Origin: Planctomycetota bacterium
GTDB taxonomy: Bacteria; Planctomycetota; UBA8742; UBA2392
DNA: 64,000 nt
Reading direction: 5' to 3'
Assembly (NCBI GenBank): GCA_016712285.1
Contig: JADJRK010000001.1
Span: forward strand, 1,736,001 to 1,800,000
Of the stretch, positions 43,486 through 51,981 are shown one piece after another. Numbering within the stretch: the stretch's first letter is position 1; the number at the start of each line of letters is the position of its first letter. Made by a program: the position numbers and the translations under genes. The notes beneath the pieces were generated by a model, which was not told the origin of the DNA, did no database searches, and saw only the letters and a program-made list of their open reading frames with translations.

Positions 43486-43722
43486 GGTTCTGCTTCCCTT
43501 CTCGTCCCTATATGGGGACGGTGGAAAAGTAACACACGCCCGTGGGCCCGCCGACTCCAATCCCGTCAAGCCTTTGTAACCGCCAAGTCTCGTCCCACAA
43601 GCGGTTTCGGGCGAATTTGACGGATAGCACGGAAAAGGGAAAGTTGAAAGGGGAAGGGAAAGTTGTCTGGGAATGGAACTTCCGGCCTTGGCGTCAGCGC
43701 CTGCCCCGGCCCAATTCCACTA
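43486..43722. other. 237-bp intergenic region with a GGGAAAG-rich arm and a compound hairpin
   Basis: No gene is seen. Bases 43630-43665 are a chain of GGGAAAGT/GAAAGGGG/GAAGGGAAAG units, like one arm of the facing arrays elsewhere. From about 43668 to 43719 the sequence folds back on itself: TGGGAAT..ATTCCA outside, GGCC..GGCC inside, and GGCG..CGCC at the tip. This lies 4 bp past the glutamate dehydrogenase stop and may terminate that gene. Confidence 0.4.
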
Positions 43723-44961
43723 CTAGAAGTCCGCCCGCGTCATGCGCACTGCGGCTGCAACCCTTTCCACGCCAAGCAGGTATGCGGCGACCCGCCAGTT
43801 TACCTTCTCTTCGTTCGCGATCCTGCACACGTCATCGGTCGCGCCGCGCATGATGTCTCGCAGGCGCTGGTGTACGTCGTGGATTGTCCAGTACATGCGC
43901 TGGCGGTTCTGCACCCACTCGAAATAGCTGACCGTGACGCCGCCAGCGTTGGCCAGCACGTCCGGGATCAGCGCTATGCCGCGTTTTTCAAGGATGGCGT
44001 CGGCTTCGGGTGTCGTCGGGCCATTGGCCCCCTCGGCAATCAGCTTGGCCCCCACTTTCCTGGCGTTCTTGGCATGAATCGCGCCCTCAAGCGCCGCCGG
44101 CACGAGGATGTCGCACTCAAGCTCAAGCAACTCTTCGTTGCTCATCTCGGTGCCCGCAAACCCGCTGACGCGGCCTGTTGATTCCTTGTGTTCAATGGCG
44201 GCTTCGACGTTCAGACCCTCCTCGGCATGAATGCCGCCAGCGCTGTCAGAGACTGCAACGATGATCGCCCCCATCTTTGACAGCACGCGCGCAGCCCACT
44301 GGCCAACGTTGCCAAAGCCGTGAATCACGACGCGTTTGCGCTCAAGGGGCTCGCCCTTGATCTCAAAGTAGCGCTGCACCGCAAAGGCAACGCCGCGGCC
44401 CGTTGCGTCGGTGCGGCCAAGGCTGCCGCCGTATTCAACGGGTTTGCCGGTGATGACCGCGGGCTCGGGGTGGCCCACGTAATGGCTGTACTCGTCGCAG
44501 ATCCATGCCATTTCGCGGGGGCCGGTGTTTACGTCGGGCGCCGGGATGTCGAGGTCGGGCCCGATGTAGGGCAGCAGGCGGCGGGCGTATGCGCGGGTGG
44601 CGCGTTCCTGTTCGCGGCGGGTCAGCGCCTTGTAGTCAATGATCATGCCGCCCTTGGAGCCGCCGTAGGGCACGTTGACGACGGCACACTTCCACGTCAT
44701 CCACATGCTCAGGGCTTTGACTTCTTCGATGGTCACGCCCGGATGAAAGCGAATGCCGCCCTTGGCCGGTCCGCGGGCGAAGCTGTGCTGTGCGCGAATG
44801 CCGCTGACAATGCGTGTGCTGCCGTCATCCATCGTGAAGGGGACGGTGAAGTTGTGGACGACTTCAGGCTCAGACAGAAACGCCTTGATCGCCGGCGAAA
44901 GCTTTAGCCGGTCTGCGACGGCGAAGAACTGCTCTTGGGCGTGGTGCCAGACGTCGGTCAT
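43723..44961 (-). CDS. gdhA: glutamate dehydrogenase (Glu/Leu/Phe/Val dehydrogenase family)
   Basis: 412 residues. The substrate domain has GIRAQHSFARGPAKGGIRFHP, KALSMWMTWKCAVVNVPYGGSKGG (with catalytic and substrate lysines) and PAPDVNT (catalytic Asp). The Rossmann domain has VVIHGFGNVGQWAARVL with Asp/Ser at its cofactor-selective end (VAVSDSAGGI), then VPAALEGAIHAKNA and LIAEGANGPTTPEAD. It matches hexameric bacterial glutamate dehydrogenases in length. It interconverts glutamate and 2-oxoglutarate with ammonia. The specific amino acid and the NAD/NADP choice cannot be fixed from sequence alone. Confidence 0.9.
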   Translation of the reverse strand: MTDVWHHAQEQFFAVADRLKLSPAIKAFLSEPEVVHNFTVPFTMDDGSTRIVSGIRAQHSFARGPAKGGIRFHPGVTIEEVKALSMWMTWKCAVVNVPYGGSKGGMIIDYKALTRREQERATRAYARRLLPYIGPDLDIPAPDVNTGPREMAWICDEYSHYVGHPEPAVITGKPVEYGGSLGRTDATGRGVAFAVQRYFEIKGEPLERKRVVIHGFGNVGQWAARVLSKMGAIIVAVSDSAGGIHAEEGLNVEAAIEHKESTGRVSGFAGTEMSNEELLELECDILVPAALEGAIHAKNARKVGAKLIAEGANGPTTPEADAILEKRGIALIPDVLANAGGVTVSYFEWVQNRQRMYWTIHDVHQRLRDIMRGATDDVCRIANEEKVNWRVAAYLLGVERVAAAVRMTRADF

Positions 44962-45023
44962 GTTGTGTTCTGGGTTATGTGCTTACTGGAAACGGACAAT
45001 GCCGTGCAACCCGCAACTGAGAG

Positions 45024-47003
45024 CTACACTTGCAGTGAATAGACTGCGATGCCGCCTTCGCGTCCGCACGTCACCATGTTGCGCGTGTCGGGGCCGAATG
45101 CAACGCCGGACACACCCTTGGGATGGTCGGCAAACGTCGCGATTTCCTGCCAGTCCTGCACGCTGCGAAGCACCAGGATGCGGTCTTCGCCGGCGCTGGC
45201 CATGATCCGCGAATCCGCCGAAAACGCGATGCTCCAGACCAGGCTGGAATGGTCGCGGATTTTCAGCGTGCGCTCAAACCCCGGTATCTCATACACCCGG
45301 ATCGTGCTGTCATCGCTTCCCGTAAGCAGGTAGCGGCCGTCAGGGCTGAAGCTCAGGCTGGTGATCGTGCCGCGATGGCCCTTGAGTTCGACCAGCATGT
45401 CGCCCGACATCATGTCCCAGACCACGACGCTCTGGTTCAGTGTGCCGCTGGCCAGCAGCAGCCCGTCGGGGCTGAAACTCAGCGCCGCGATGCCGCCGCC
45501 ATGGACTTCGCTGACCGGCTCGAAGCTGGTGGTGTCCCACATCACCGCCGTCTGGTCGGCGCCACTGCTGGCAAGAAAGTGCCCGTCCGGGCTGAAGCGT
45601 ACGGCAATCACCGGCGTCTCGTGCCCGGCAATCACAGCCGCCTCGCGCCAGGTGCGTGTGTCCCAGATGCGTACGCTGTTGTCGCCGCTGCCGGTCGCCA
45701 GCACCTTGCCGTTGGGGCTGAAGTGCAGCGACTTGACCCAGGCGCTGTGGCCCTTGAGCTCAGCCATCATTTTCAGGCGTTTGCTGTCCCACACCTTCAC
45801 GGTGCCGTCTTCGCCCGCAGTCGCAAACACGCCGCCATCGGGGCTGTAGGCCACGGCATGCACCAGGCCCTGCCGCGAATCCATCAGCTTGATGCGCAGC
45901 CAGCGGCCGGCCTTGAGCGGGTCTTTCTCGCGGTCCTGGTCAACCAGCGGGCTGGTGTGGATCTTGGTCGTGTGGCTGGGCGGCTGGTCGGTGGTGCCGC
46001 CGCCGGACAGCATGATCTTGCGCATGTCCACGGCGGTGGGATAGCGCGCGTCCGGGCGGCTTTTCAGGCCCTTGTCAACGAACGTGTCAATCCACGGTGG
46101 CAGGTCAGGCCGCAGCGCCGTGACAGGCTCATAGTTGCCGACGGGCAGCAGGCCGGTCAGCAGCTCATAGAACATGACAGTGCAGGCGTACAAGTCGGCA
46201 CGGGCGTCTACATTCGCGGCGTCGCGGGCTTGCTCTGGCGCCATGTAGCCCGTGGTGCCCATGGCCACTTCGGCCATGGTGGCGTTGCTGACTTCGAAAT
46301 TCTTGGCGATGCCGAAGTCCAGGATCTTGAGCTGAAACTCAGAAGTGCCGGGCTTGCCGCGGACCATGATGTTTTCGGGCTTGAGGTCGCGGTGCACCGT
46401 CACCTGGTGGGCAGCCGTCAAACCCTCCAGCATGGCCTCAAGGATGGCAACGGCGTCGTTGAGGGGCACAGCCTGGCCGCTGGAGTCGGCTTCGTTGATG
46501 ACCTTCCGCAGCACGATACCGGGAAAGAACTCCATGCTGATATGCCAGCGGCCCTTCCACTCAAAGATGTCGTGGGTGGCGATGATCGCGGCGTGCCTGA
46601 TCTTGCGGGCGATGCGGCCTTCGCTCTTGAACCGCTCAACCAGGTCTTCGTTGTCGATCAACTGCGGGTTGATCACTTTCAGGCAGCACAGCTCATTTTC
46701 CTGATATTTGTCGCGGCACAGCAGCACGGTGCCCATGCCGCCTCGACCAAGTTCGCGCTCTACCGTGTAGCGGTCGGCGACGACCACACCGGGGTCGTAA
46801 CTGACGGCTTCGACCTCAAACACCAGGTCGTCACCGGGTATCACGCGGCCGATTTCGTCGGGCACGGCTTTGCTGTCGGGCTTCGAGTCCCGCAGTCCCG
46901 CGCCGCAATTGATGCAGAACTTCGCGGGCTCGGGGTTATCCGTGCCGCAAGCGGGGCACTTCTGCATCGTGCCTGAATCAGGTTCGGTGGTCGGGTCAGC
47001 CAT
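45024..47003 (-). CDS. Ser/Thr protein kinase with zinc-ribbon N-terminus and WD40 propeller
   Basis: 659 residues from ATG 47003. A zinc ribbon (CPACGTDNPEPAKFCINCG) lies at about 15-35. The Hanks-type kinase domain is at about 80-345: Gly-loop LGRGGMGTV, Lys in CCLKVIN, HRDLKPEN, LDFGIA and MAPEQA. A linker of about 45 residues leads to a seven-bladed WD40 propeller (about 370-659), with repeated FSPDG..LA.. ..D.TV..WD. There is no transmembrane helix, so it is cytoplasmic. All catalytic residues appear intact. Kinase-WD40 fusions are frequent in Planctomycetota. Targets unknown. Confidence 0.93.
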   Translation of the reverse strand: MADPTTEPDSGTMQKCPACGTDNPEPAKFCINCGAGLRDSKPDSKAVPDEIGRVIPGDDLVFEVEAVSYDPGVVVADRYTVERELGRGGMGTVLLCRDKYQENELCCLKVINPQLIDNEDLVERFKSEGRIARKIRHAAIIATHDIFEWKGRWHISMEFFPGIVLRKVINEADSSGQAVPLNDAVAILEAMLEGLTAAHQVTVHRDLKPENIMVRGKPGTSEFQLKILDFGIAKNFEVSNATMAEVAMGTTGYMAPEQARDAANVDARADLYACTVMFYELLTGLLPVGNYEPVTALRPDLPPWIDTFVDKGLKSRPDARYPTAVDMRKIMLSGGGTTDQPPSHTTKIHTSPLVDQDREKDPLKAGRWLRIKLMDSRQGLVHAVAYSPDGGVFATAGEDGTVKVWDSKRLKMMAELKGHSAWVKSLHFSPNGKVLATGSGDNSVRIWDTRTWREAAVIAGHETPVIAVRFSPDGHFLASSGADQTAVMWDTTSFEPVSEVHGGGIAALSFSPDGLLLASGTLNQSVVVWDMMSGDMLVELKGHRGTITSLSFSPDGRYLLTGSDDSTIRVYEIPGFERTLKIRDHSSLVWSIAFSADSRIMASAGEDRILVLRSVQDWQEIATFADHPKGVSGVAFGPDTRNMVTCGREGGIAVYSLQV

Positions 47004-47101
47004 GGGCCGGGCAAGTATACCGTGGTGGCCATGATGCGTCACCCCTGACCGGTGCTTGCCACAATTGCATCACTAGCGTAGGTTTCTCGCTTTGGCTGCC
47101 G

Positions 47102-48175
47102 ATGGCGGTGTTCATGCTGGTTCTGGCCCGATACTCGACACTGCGCACGATGGAGTACTTCCGGGTCCCCCGTGACCTGGCGCTGCGTGCCAACGACGTC
47201 GTGGTGCTCAAGACGCGCCGCGGCGTTGAACTGGGGCAGGTCAAAAGCGCGCCCGGCGACCCGCAGCTCGGCCCGCGGGACCAGATCGGCGGCGAAGTGC
47301 TGCGCAAGCCCACGATCGACGACTCAAACCAGTTTCGTGAACATCGCGCGATGGACGTCAAGCCCTATCGCCGCGCGTTCAAAGAGCTGGCGCTGAAGCA
47401 CAAGCTGGCGATGCGTTTTGAAAACGCCGAACGCCTGCTGTCTGCCGACAAGGTGGTGGTCTACTTTTCCAGCGAAGACCGTGTCGACTTTCGCGACTTC
47501 GTGCGCGAATACAACGAAGCCTTGAACGCCCGGGTTGAGTTGCGCCAGGTGGGCGCCCGCGACGCCGCGCGCCTGACCGGCGACGTGGGCGTGTGCGGCC
47601 AGGAATTGTGCTGCATCAGCTACATCATCGACTTCGTGCCCGTCAGCATGAAGATGGCCAAGACCCAGCGCATCAGCCTTGACCCCGGCAAGATCAGCGG
47701 CCAGTGCGGGCGCCTGAAGTGCTGCCTGAAGTACGAAGACGACCTGTACAACGAACTGCGCAAGAACGTCCCGCAGGAGGGCCAGCCCGTCACCTGCGAC
47801 GGCAAAGACTGCCACGCCTGCAACGTGGACATCCTGGGCCAGAAAGTCACCGTGGACTTCGGCGACGGCACCCGCGAGCAGCGCGAACTAAGCGAAATCC
47901 AGTTTGAACCCGGCTGGAACGAGAAAGACATCCGGCGCTACCGCAAAGAGCGCCGCGCCAAGATCATGGCAGAGCGTGAAGCCCGCGATGCCGCCAGGGC
48001 CGCACGTTCCACCCGCACCAACGCCGTGGACCGGCGCCAGGCGCAACAGCCGCCACGCACCGAGCCGGAACAGCCCAAGTCCACTGAGCCGGATAACGAG
48101 CCTTCGCCCGAGCAGGTAGCAGAACCTGATCAGCCTGCCCAGCCCGAGCCGAACCAGCCTGCAGATGACCAGTAG
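47102..48175 (+). CDS. ricT: PSP1-domain protein, RicT/YaaT-like
   Basis: 357 residues from ATG 47102 (ATG 47114 is an alternative). The PSP1 domain covers about 15-245: YFRVPRDLALRANDVVVLKTRRGVELGQV at its start, and three cysteine blocks, GVCGQELCC, GQCGRLKCCLKYE and CDGKDCHAC. RicT of Bacillus belongs to a Fe-S-binding complex affecting RNA processing; the Cys blocks are shared. A charged, Arg-rich helix and a Glu/Pro/Gln-rich tail (about 300-357) follow. In Firmicutes yaaT lies close to metS, and here metG is the next gene 78 bp on. Confidence 0.85.
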   Translation: MAVFMLVLARYSTLRTMEYFRVPRDLALRANDVVVLKTRRGVELGQVKSAPGDPQLGPRDQIGGEVLRKPTIDDSNQFREHRAMDVKPYRRAFKELALKHKLAMRFENAERLLSADKVVVYFSSEDRVDFRDFVREYNEALNARVELRQVGARDAARLTGDVGVCGQELCCISYIIDFVPVSMKMAKTQRISLDPGKISGQCGRLKCCLKYEDDLYNELRKNVPQEGQPVTCDGKDCHACNVDILGQKVTVDFGDGTREQRELSEIQFEPGWNEKDIRRYRKERRAKIMAEREARDAARAARSTRTNAVDRRQAQQPPRTEPEQPKSTEPDNEPSPEQVAEPDQPAQPEPNQPADDQ

Positions 48176-48253
48176 CTTCACAGGACGGCTGCTTGAACCC
48201 GCCGTCCGTTTAATCCCTTGCGTCGCGGGCGTAAACGCGAAATAAGGGCCGCC

Positions 48254-49867
48254 ATGACTGACCTGTCACGACCGATCTACATCACCACGCCGCTGTACTA
48301 TGTGAACGATGAGCTTCACATCGGGCACGCGACGACCACCCTGTACGCCGACACCCTGGCCCGCTTCTGGCGCGCCTGCGGGCGACCGACGCTGTTCCTG
48401 ACCGGAAGCGACGAACACGGCCAGAAGATCCACAAGGCCGCCACTGCCGCAGGCACCACGCCGCGCGGGTTTGCCGACAACATCGTCAGCAAGTTCTTCG
48501 AATTGTGGGAGGCGCTGGACGTCCAGTTTGACATCTTCCTCCGCACCACCGACCCGTTTCATGAAGCCGCTGTGCAGAAGGTGTTTGAGCGGCTGCGCGA
48601 CAACGGGTTGCTGTACAAGTCCAGCTACCGCGCCCTGTACTGCGTGGACTGTGAAACCAACTACACAGAAAAAGACCTGGTCGATAACAAATGCCCGGTG
48701 CACAAGACCACTCCGACAGTCATTGAAGAAGAGAATTACTTCCTGAAGCTCAGCGCGTTCACCGAAAAGCTGCAACAGCGCATTGCCGACCAGCCGGACT
48801 GCATCCTGCCCGAGGCCCGCCGCAACGAGGTTCTGGGCAAGTTGAAAGAGGGCCTGAACGACACCAGCGTCACGCGTGTGCAGTTTGACTGGGGTGTGCC
48901 ACTGCCCTGGGAAAAGCAGCACGTGATCTGGGTGTGGACCGACGCGCTGGTCAACTACATCAGCGCGCTGGGATGGCCCGACGGCAAATCACTGCCCACT
49001 GACCAGTTTGAAGGCCGCTCGCGCGGACAGCACAGCACGCCGGAGGGCATCACGCCCTTTGAGTACTGGTGGCCCGAATCCGTACACCTGGTCGGCAAAG
49101 ACATCCTGTGGCACCACAGCGTGATCTGGTGGAGCGAACTGCTTGGCGCGGACATCGCGCCGCCCAAGCAGGTGTTTGCCCACGGCTGGTGGACGATCGA
49201 GGGCGAGAAAATGTCCAAGACGCTCGGCAACGTGATTCGCCCCGGCGACGTTGCCGCGCAATACTCGCGAGACGCCTTGCGCTACCACGTGCTGCGCGAA
49301 GGTCCCCAGCGCGGTGATTCAGACTGGCGCGGCGCTGCTTTCGTGACCCGCTACAACGCGGACCTGGCCAACGGCCTGGGCAACCTGGTCAACCGCTCGC
49401 TGAGTATGCTGGCCAAGTATCGCGACGGTGCCGTGCCCGCCGAGACACCGTTTGCCGAGCCGCGCTTTGAGGCGCTGCGCCAGGGGCTGATCACGCGCGT
49501 GAACGCGCTGGGGCAGCGCCTGATTGCCCGTGTTTCGGCATTTGACCTGGATGGCGCGCTCGAGGCCGTGTTTGAACTGGTGCGTGAAGCCAACCAGTTC
49601 GTCAATGAAACCGCCCCGTTCAAGCTGGCCAAAGACCCGGCCCGTGGACAAGATTTGGATTCTTCTCTGCATGCCCTGCTTGAAGTGGTGCACGCCCTGA
49701 CGTATGCAGTGAAAGCGTTTCTGCCCGACGCCGCGGGCAAAATCGCCCTGCAACTGGGGATTGACACGTCGACCCCATTGCCGGAAGCTTTGAAATGGGG
49801 GCGACTGAGGCCGGGCCACAAGATCGGCACACCCGCGCCGCTGTTCGTTCGCCTGGAAACGGCGTAA
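48254..49867 (+). CDS. metG: methionyl-tRNA synthetase
   Basis: 537 residues from ATG 48254. It has YITTPLYYVNDELHIGHA (HIGH motif) and KMSKTLGNVI (KMSKS motif), with the connective insert CVDC..CPVH that may bind zinc. The anticodon-binding helical domain runs from about 390 to 510. The C-terminal tRNA-binding (EMAP/Arc1-like) dimerisation domain of some bacterial MetRS is absent, as in the shorter monomeric forms. It charges tRNA-Met in the cytoplasm. It sits between the ricT-like gene and the Minf_1886 gene, all on the plus strand. Confidence 0.95.
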   Translation: MTDLSRPIYITTPLYYVNDELHIGHATTTLYADTLARFWRACGRPTLFLTGSDEHGQKIHKAATAAGTTPRGFADNIVSKFFELWEALDVQFDIFLRTTDPFHEAAVQKVFERLRDNGLLYKSSYRALYCVDCETNYTEKDLVDNKCPVHKTTPTVIEEENYFLKLSAFTEKLQQRIADQPDCILPEARRNEVLGKLKEGLNDTSVTRVQFDWGVPLPWEKQHVIWVWTDALVNYISALGWPDGKSLPTDQFEGRSRGQHSTPEGITPFEYWWPESVHLVGKDILWHHSVIWWSELLGADIAPPKQVFAHGWWTIEGEKMSKTLGNVIRPGDVAAQYSRDALRYHVLREGPQRGDSDWRGAAFVTRYNADLANGLGNLVNRSLSMLAKYRDGAVPAETPFAEPRFEALRQGLITRVNALGQRLIARVSAFDLDGALEAVFELVREANQFVNETAPFKLAKDPARGQDLDSSLHALLEVVHALTYAVKAFLPDAAGKIALQLGIDTSTPLPEALKWGRLRPGHKIGTPAPLFVRLETA

Positions 49868-49889
49868 CAGGCTTGCAGCAGAACAAGTC

Positions 49890-50294
49890 ATGGAAGACCA
49901 GGCCGCGAGAGAAGAGTTGCTGCAGGATGCCGTCGCCGCGGTGGATGTCGCCGCCACGATTCTGCAGGTCTGCCGCCGCGACACGCGCTTTCGTTTCGGC
50001 GCCTACCAGTGGCTTCTGGGCGAGGGTTTGGCGTACATCATGCAGGTCCACCTACGCCTGACCGAGCAGACACGACGCCACATGAGCGGCCGCGAAATCG
50101 CAGAGGGCCTTCGTGCGCTGGCGCGTGAACAGTTCGGCCCCCTGGCACGCGATGTGTGGCAATATTGGGGTATCCGCAGCACGCGTCACTGGGGCGAAGT
50201 GGTGTACAACCTGATCGATGCTGGTCTGCTACAGAAGAACGACGAAGACAACATCGACGACTTCAATGACATCTACGATGTAAGCGGGATCTAG
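49890..50294 (+). CDS. Minf_1886 family protein
   Basis: 134 residues, ribosome site inferred from the 22-bp gap after metG. FRFGAYQWLLGEGLAYIMQ, RHMSGREIAEGLRALAREQFG, LARDVWQYWGI and GEVVYNLIDAGLLQKN match the small protein family first noted in Verrucomicrobia and Planctomycetes (Minf_1886). Function is unknown. Helical, acidic at the C-terminus, no signal or membrane segment. Useful mainly as a lineage marker. Confidence 0.85.
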   Translation: MEDQAAREELLQDAVAAVDVAATILQVCRRDTRFRFGAYQWLLGEGLAYIMQVHLRLTEQTRRHMSGREIAEGLRALAREQFGPLARDVWQYWGIRSTRHWGEVVYNLIDAGLLQKNDEDNIDDFNDIYDVSGI

Positions 50295-50300
50295 ATCCGG

Positions 50301-51845
50301 TCACGGCTTGAAGGCTTCGCCAAGCAGCGCTCTCTGCACCACCGAGACGATTGCAGCCGCATCCTGCCTGGTGTCGAACGTGATGACCTGCAAGCCCTCG
50401 TCGCCAGCCACCCTTTGAAACCGCGCACGGGCATGCCCCAGCATCTCTGCCGTTGCGTCGCTGACTCGTGACGGGTCAAGAACGCGGTTACGCATGCGTT
50501 CGCGCACCACATCATCGGGCGCGTCGCAGTGAATAAAGGCCAATTGGCCGCCGCGCGCTGCGGCCGCCTGCGTGGCCCGGGCCCTGAACTCGCGCGCCGG
50601 AAACTGCCCGTCCAGGATCACGCCCTGGCCTGCACGCCTAACCGCATCGAACAGCGCGTCGTAGACGGCACGGCTGACCTCGTCAGTGTAGGCGCTCTCC
50701 GGCAGGCGCTCTTCCGGCTTGACCCCCATCAGGCGCTTTCGTTCCACGTCGCTGCTCACGACCGGCCAGCCAAAGTGGCGCGCCAGCACGCCCGCAACGG
50801 TGCTCTTGCCGCAGCCCATGATGCCCGCCACGACCAGCACGTGGGGCTCGCGCGCGTGAAAGTCTGCCAGCGCGAAGTTATGCGCCGCGCGCGCGACGGC
50901 GTGGGCACGTTGCTGCTCGCTGATCTCGGGGTCATCCAGCTGCAGCGCCGTCACCTTGCCCATCACGCACGCCAGGTGGGCCTGGTAGTAGCGCCTCAAC
51001 GGCTCAGGGTATGCGTCGCCAGTCGCCTTGGCGTAGGCGGCGAACACGCCGGCACTGAGGTCGAACCTGCCCAACTGTTCCATGCCGGTCGCCAGGAAGC
51101 CCGCTTCTGCCAGTGTGTCAATGCGCCGGAACTGTGGGTTGAACTCGATGCAGTCGGTCACCACCGGCTTGCCATCGATGAATGCGATGTTGCTGGGCTT
51201 AAGATCGCCGTGGCCGTCCCGGATGTGGTCGAGCGCCACGCGCGCCTCAAACACGTCGGCGTGGGCCTCAAACCATTCGCGCAGCAGCGCATCCAGCCGC
51301 ATCCACGCTTCGCGCGACAGGCAAAGTGGCACGAAGCGTTCGCATTCGGCAATGTTGGCGACCGTGTTCATACGCAGGTTTGCCGGCAGTCCCGCCGCGC
51401 GCGTGGCGTCGTCGGCGGGGTGCGCGGCCCATGTGGTCGCGAGCAGCCCCATCAGGTTCAGCATGTCGTGGTCAGACAGGCCGCGCTTCATGGTCTCAGG
51501 CAGCCACGCGTCGTCAGGGATGCGCGTCATGACCACGGCGTAGTCAATCTCATCGCCAGGTTCGGGCAGGCTTGTCACCACCTCGCCGAACACCAGCTCG
51601 TTGCCTTGCCGGCGCACGGTGCATACACCCTGGTAAATGTCGGGTGAGAACCGGTGATTGAGCGTGTACTCGGCCTGGATGAACTTGCGGCGCAGTTCCA
51701 GCGTCGAGTAATCCAAAAACGGGTATTTCACGGGCTTCTTGAGCTTGTACGCGCGCTCGCCCACGAGCAGCACGATGTTGGCGTGGGTACGAATCACCCG
51801 GTCGGGCGCGACAGCGAACTCCAGGCCTGATGCATGCACGGACAT
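50301..51845 (-). CDS. aminoglycoside-phosphotransferase-like domain fused to a P-loop kinase
   Basis: 514 residues from ATG 51845. The N-terminal half (about 1-320) resembles the APH/COG2187 fold, with VLLVGERAYKLKKPVKYPFLDYS, a catalytic-loop HGDLKPSNIAF and VTDCIEFNPQ. The C-terminal half (about 330-514) is a COG0645-type kinase with the P-loop GIMGCGKST and Arg-rich lid RMRNRVLDPSRV. This two-domain layout is widespread. The substrate is not known, and antibiotic resistance cannot be assumed. Convergent with the Minf_1886 gene, 6 bp apart. Confidence 0.82.
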   Translation of the reverse strand: MSVHASGLEFAVAPDRVIRTHANIVLLVGERAYKLKKPVKYPFLDYSTLELRRKFIQAEYTLNHRFSPDIYQGVCTVRRQGNELVFGEVVTSLPEPGDEIDYAVVMTRIPDDAWLPETMKRGLSDHDMLNLMGLLATTWAAHPADDATRAAGLPANLRMNTVANIAECERFVPLCLSREAWMRLDALLREWFEAHADVFEARVALDHIRDGHGDLKPSNIAFIDGKPVVTDCIEFNPQFRRIDTLAEAGFLATGMEQLGRFDLSAGVFAAYAKATGDAYPEPLRRYYQAHLACVMGKVTALQLDDPEISEQQRAHAVARAAHNFALADFHAREPHVLVVAGIMGCGKSTVAGVLARHFGWPVVSSDVERKRLMGVKPEERLPESAYTDEVSRAVYDALFDAVRRAGQGVILDGQFPAREFRARATQAAAARGGQLAFIHCDAPDDVVRERMRNRVLDPSRVSDATAEMLGHARARFQRVAGDEGLQVITFDTRQDAAAIVSVVQRALLGEAFKP

Positions 51846-51932
51846 GCAAACAATGGTCGAACCCCGGCATGCCCGGGTCAATGGTGGTCTTTGCTAATGG
51901 GCGAGGAAGAACCGTTGCGGCCGTCGGAAATG

Positions 51933-51959
51933 AAAACCCCCGGCATTGCCGGGGGTTTT
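51933..51959. terminator. bidirectional terminator downstream of the secretin gene
   Basis: Stem AAAACCCCCGGC (51933-51944) / GCCGGGGGTTTT (51948-51959), 3-base loop, followed by T runs on both strands. It lies 23 bp past the secretin stop on the minus strand. Confidence 0.9.
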
Positions 51960-51981
51960 TGGTGTCTTGCGTTGCTCTTGA

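Noticed and set aside
45123..46976. A 617-codon plus-strand frame antisense to the kinase-WD40 gene.
   Set aside because: Kinase and WD40 signatures on the other strand are unmistakable; the antisense product is compositionally odd.
50301..51845. Antibiotic-resistance gene (aminoglycoside phosphotransferase).
   Set aside because: The APH-like half is fused to a kinase in a widespread housekeeping-type family; resistance cannot be inferred.
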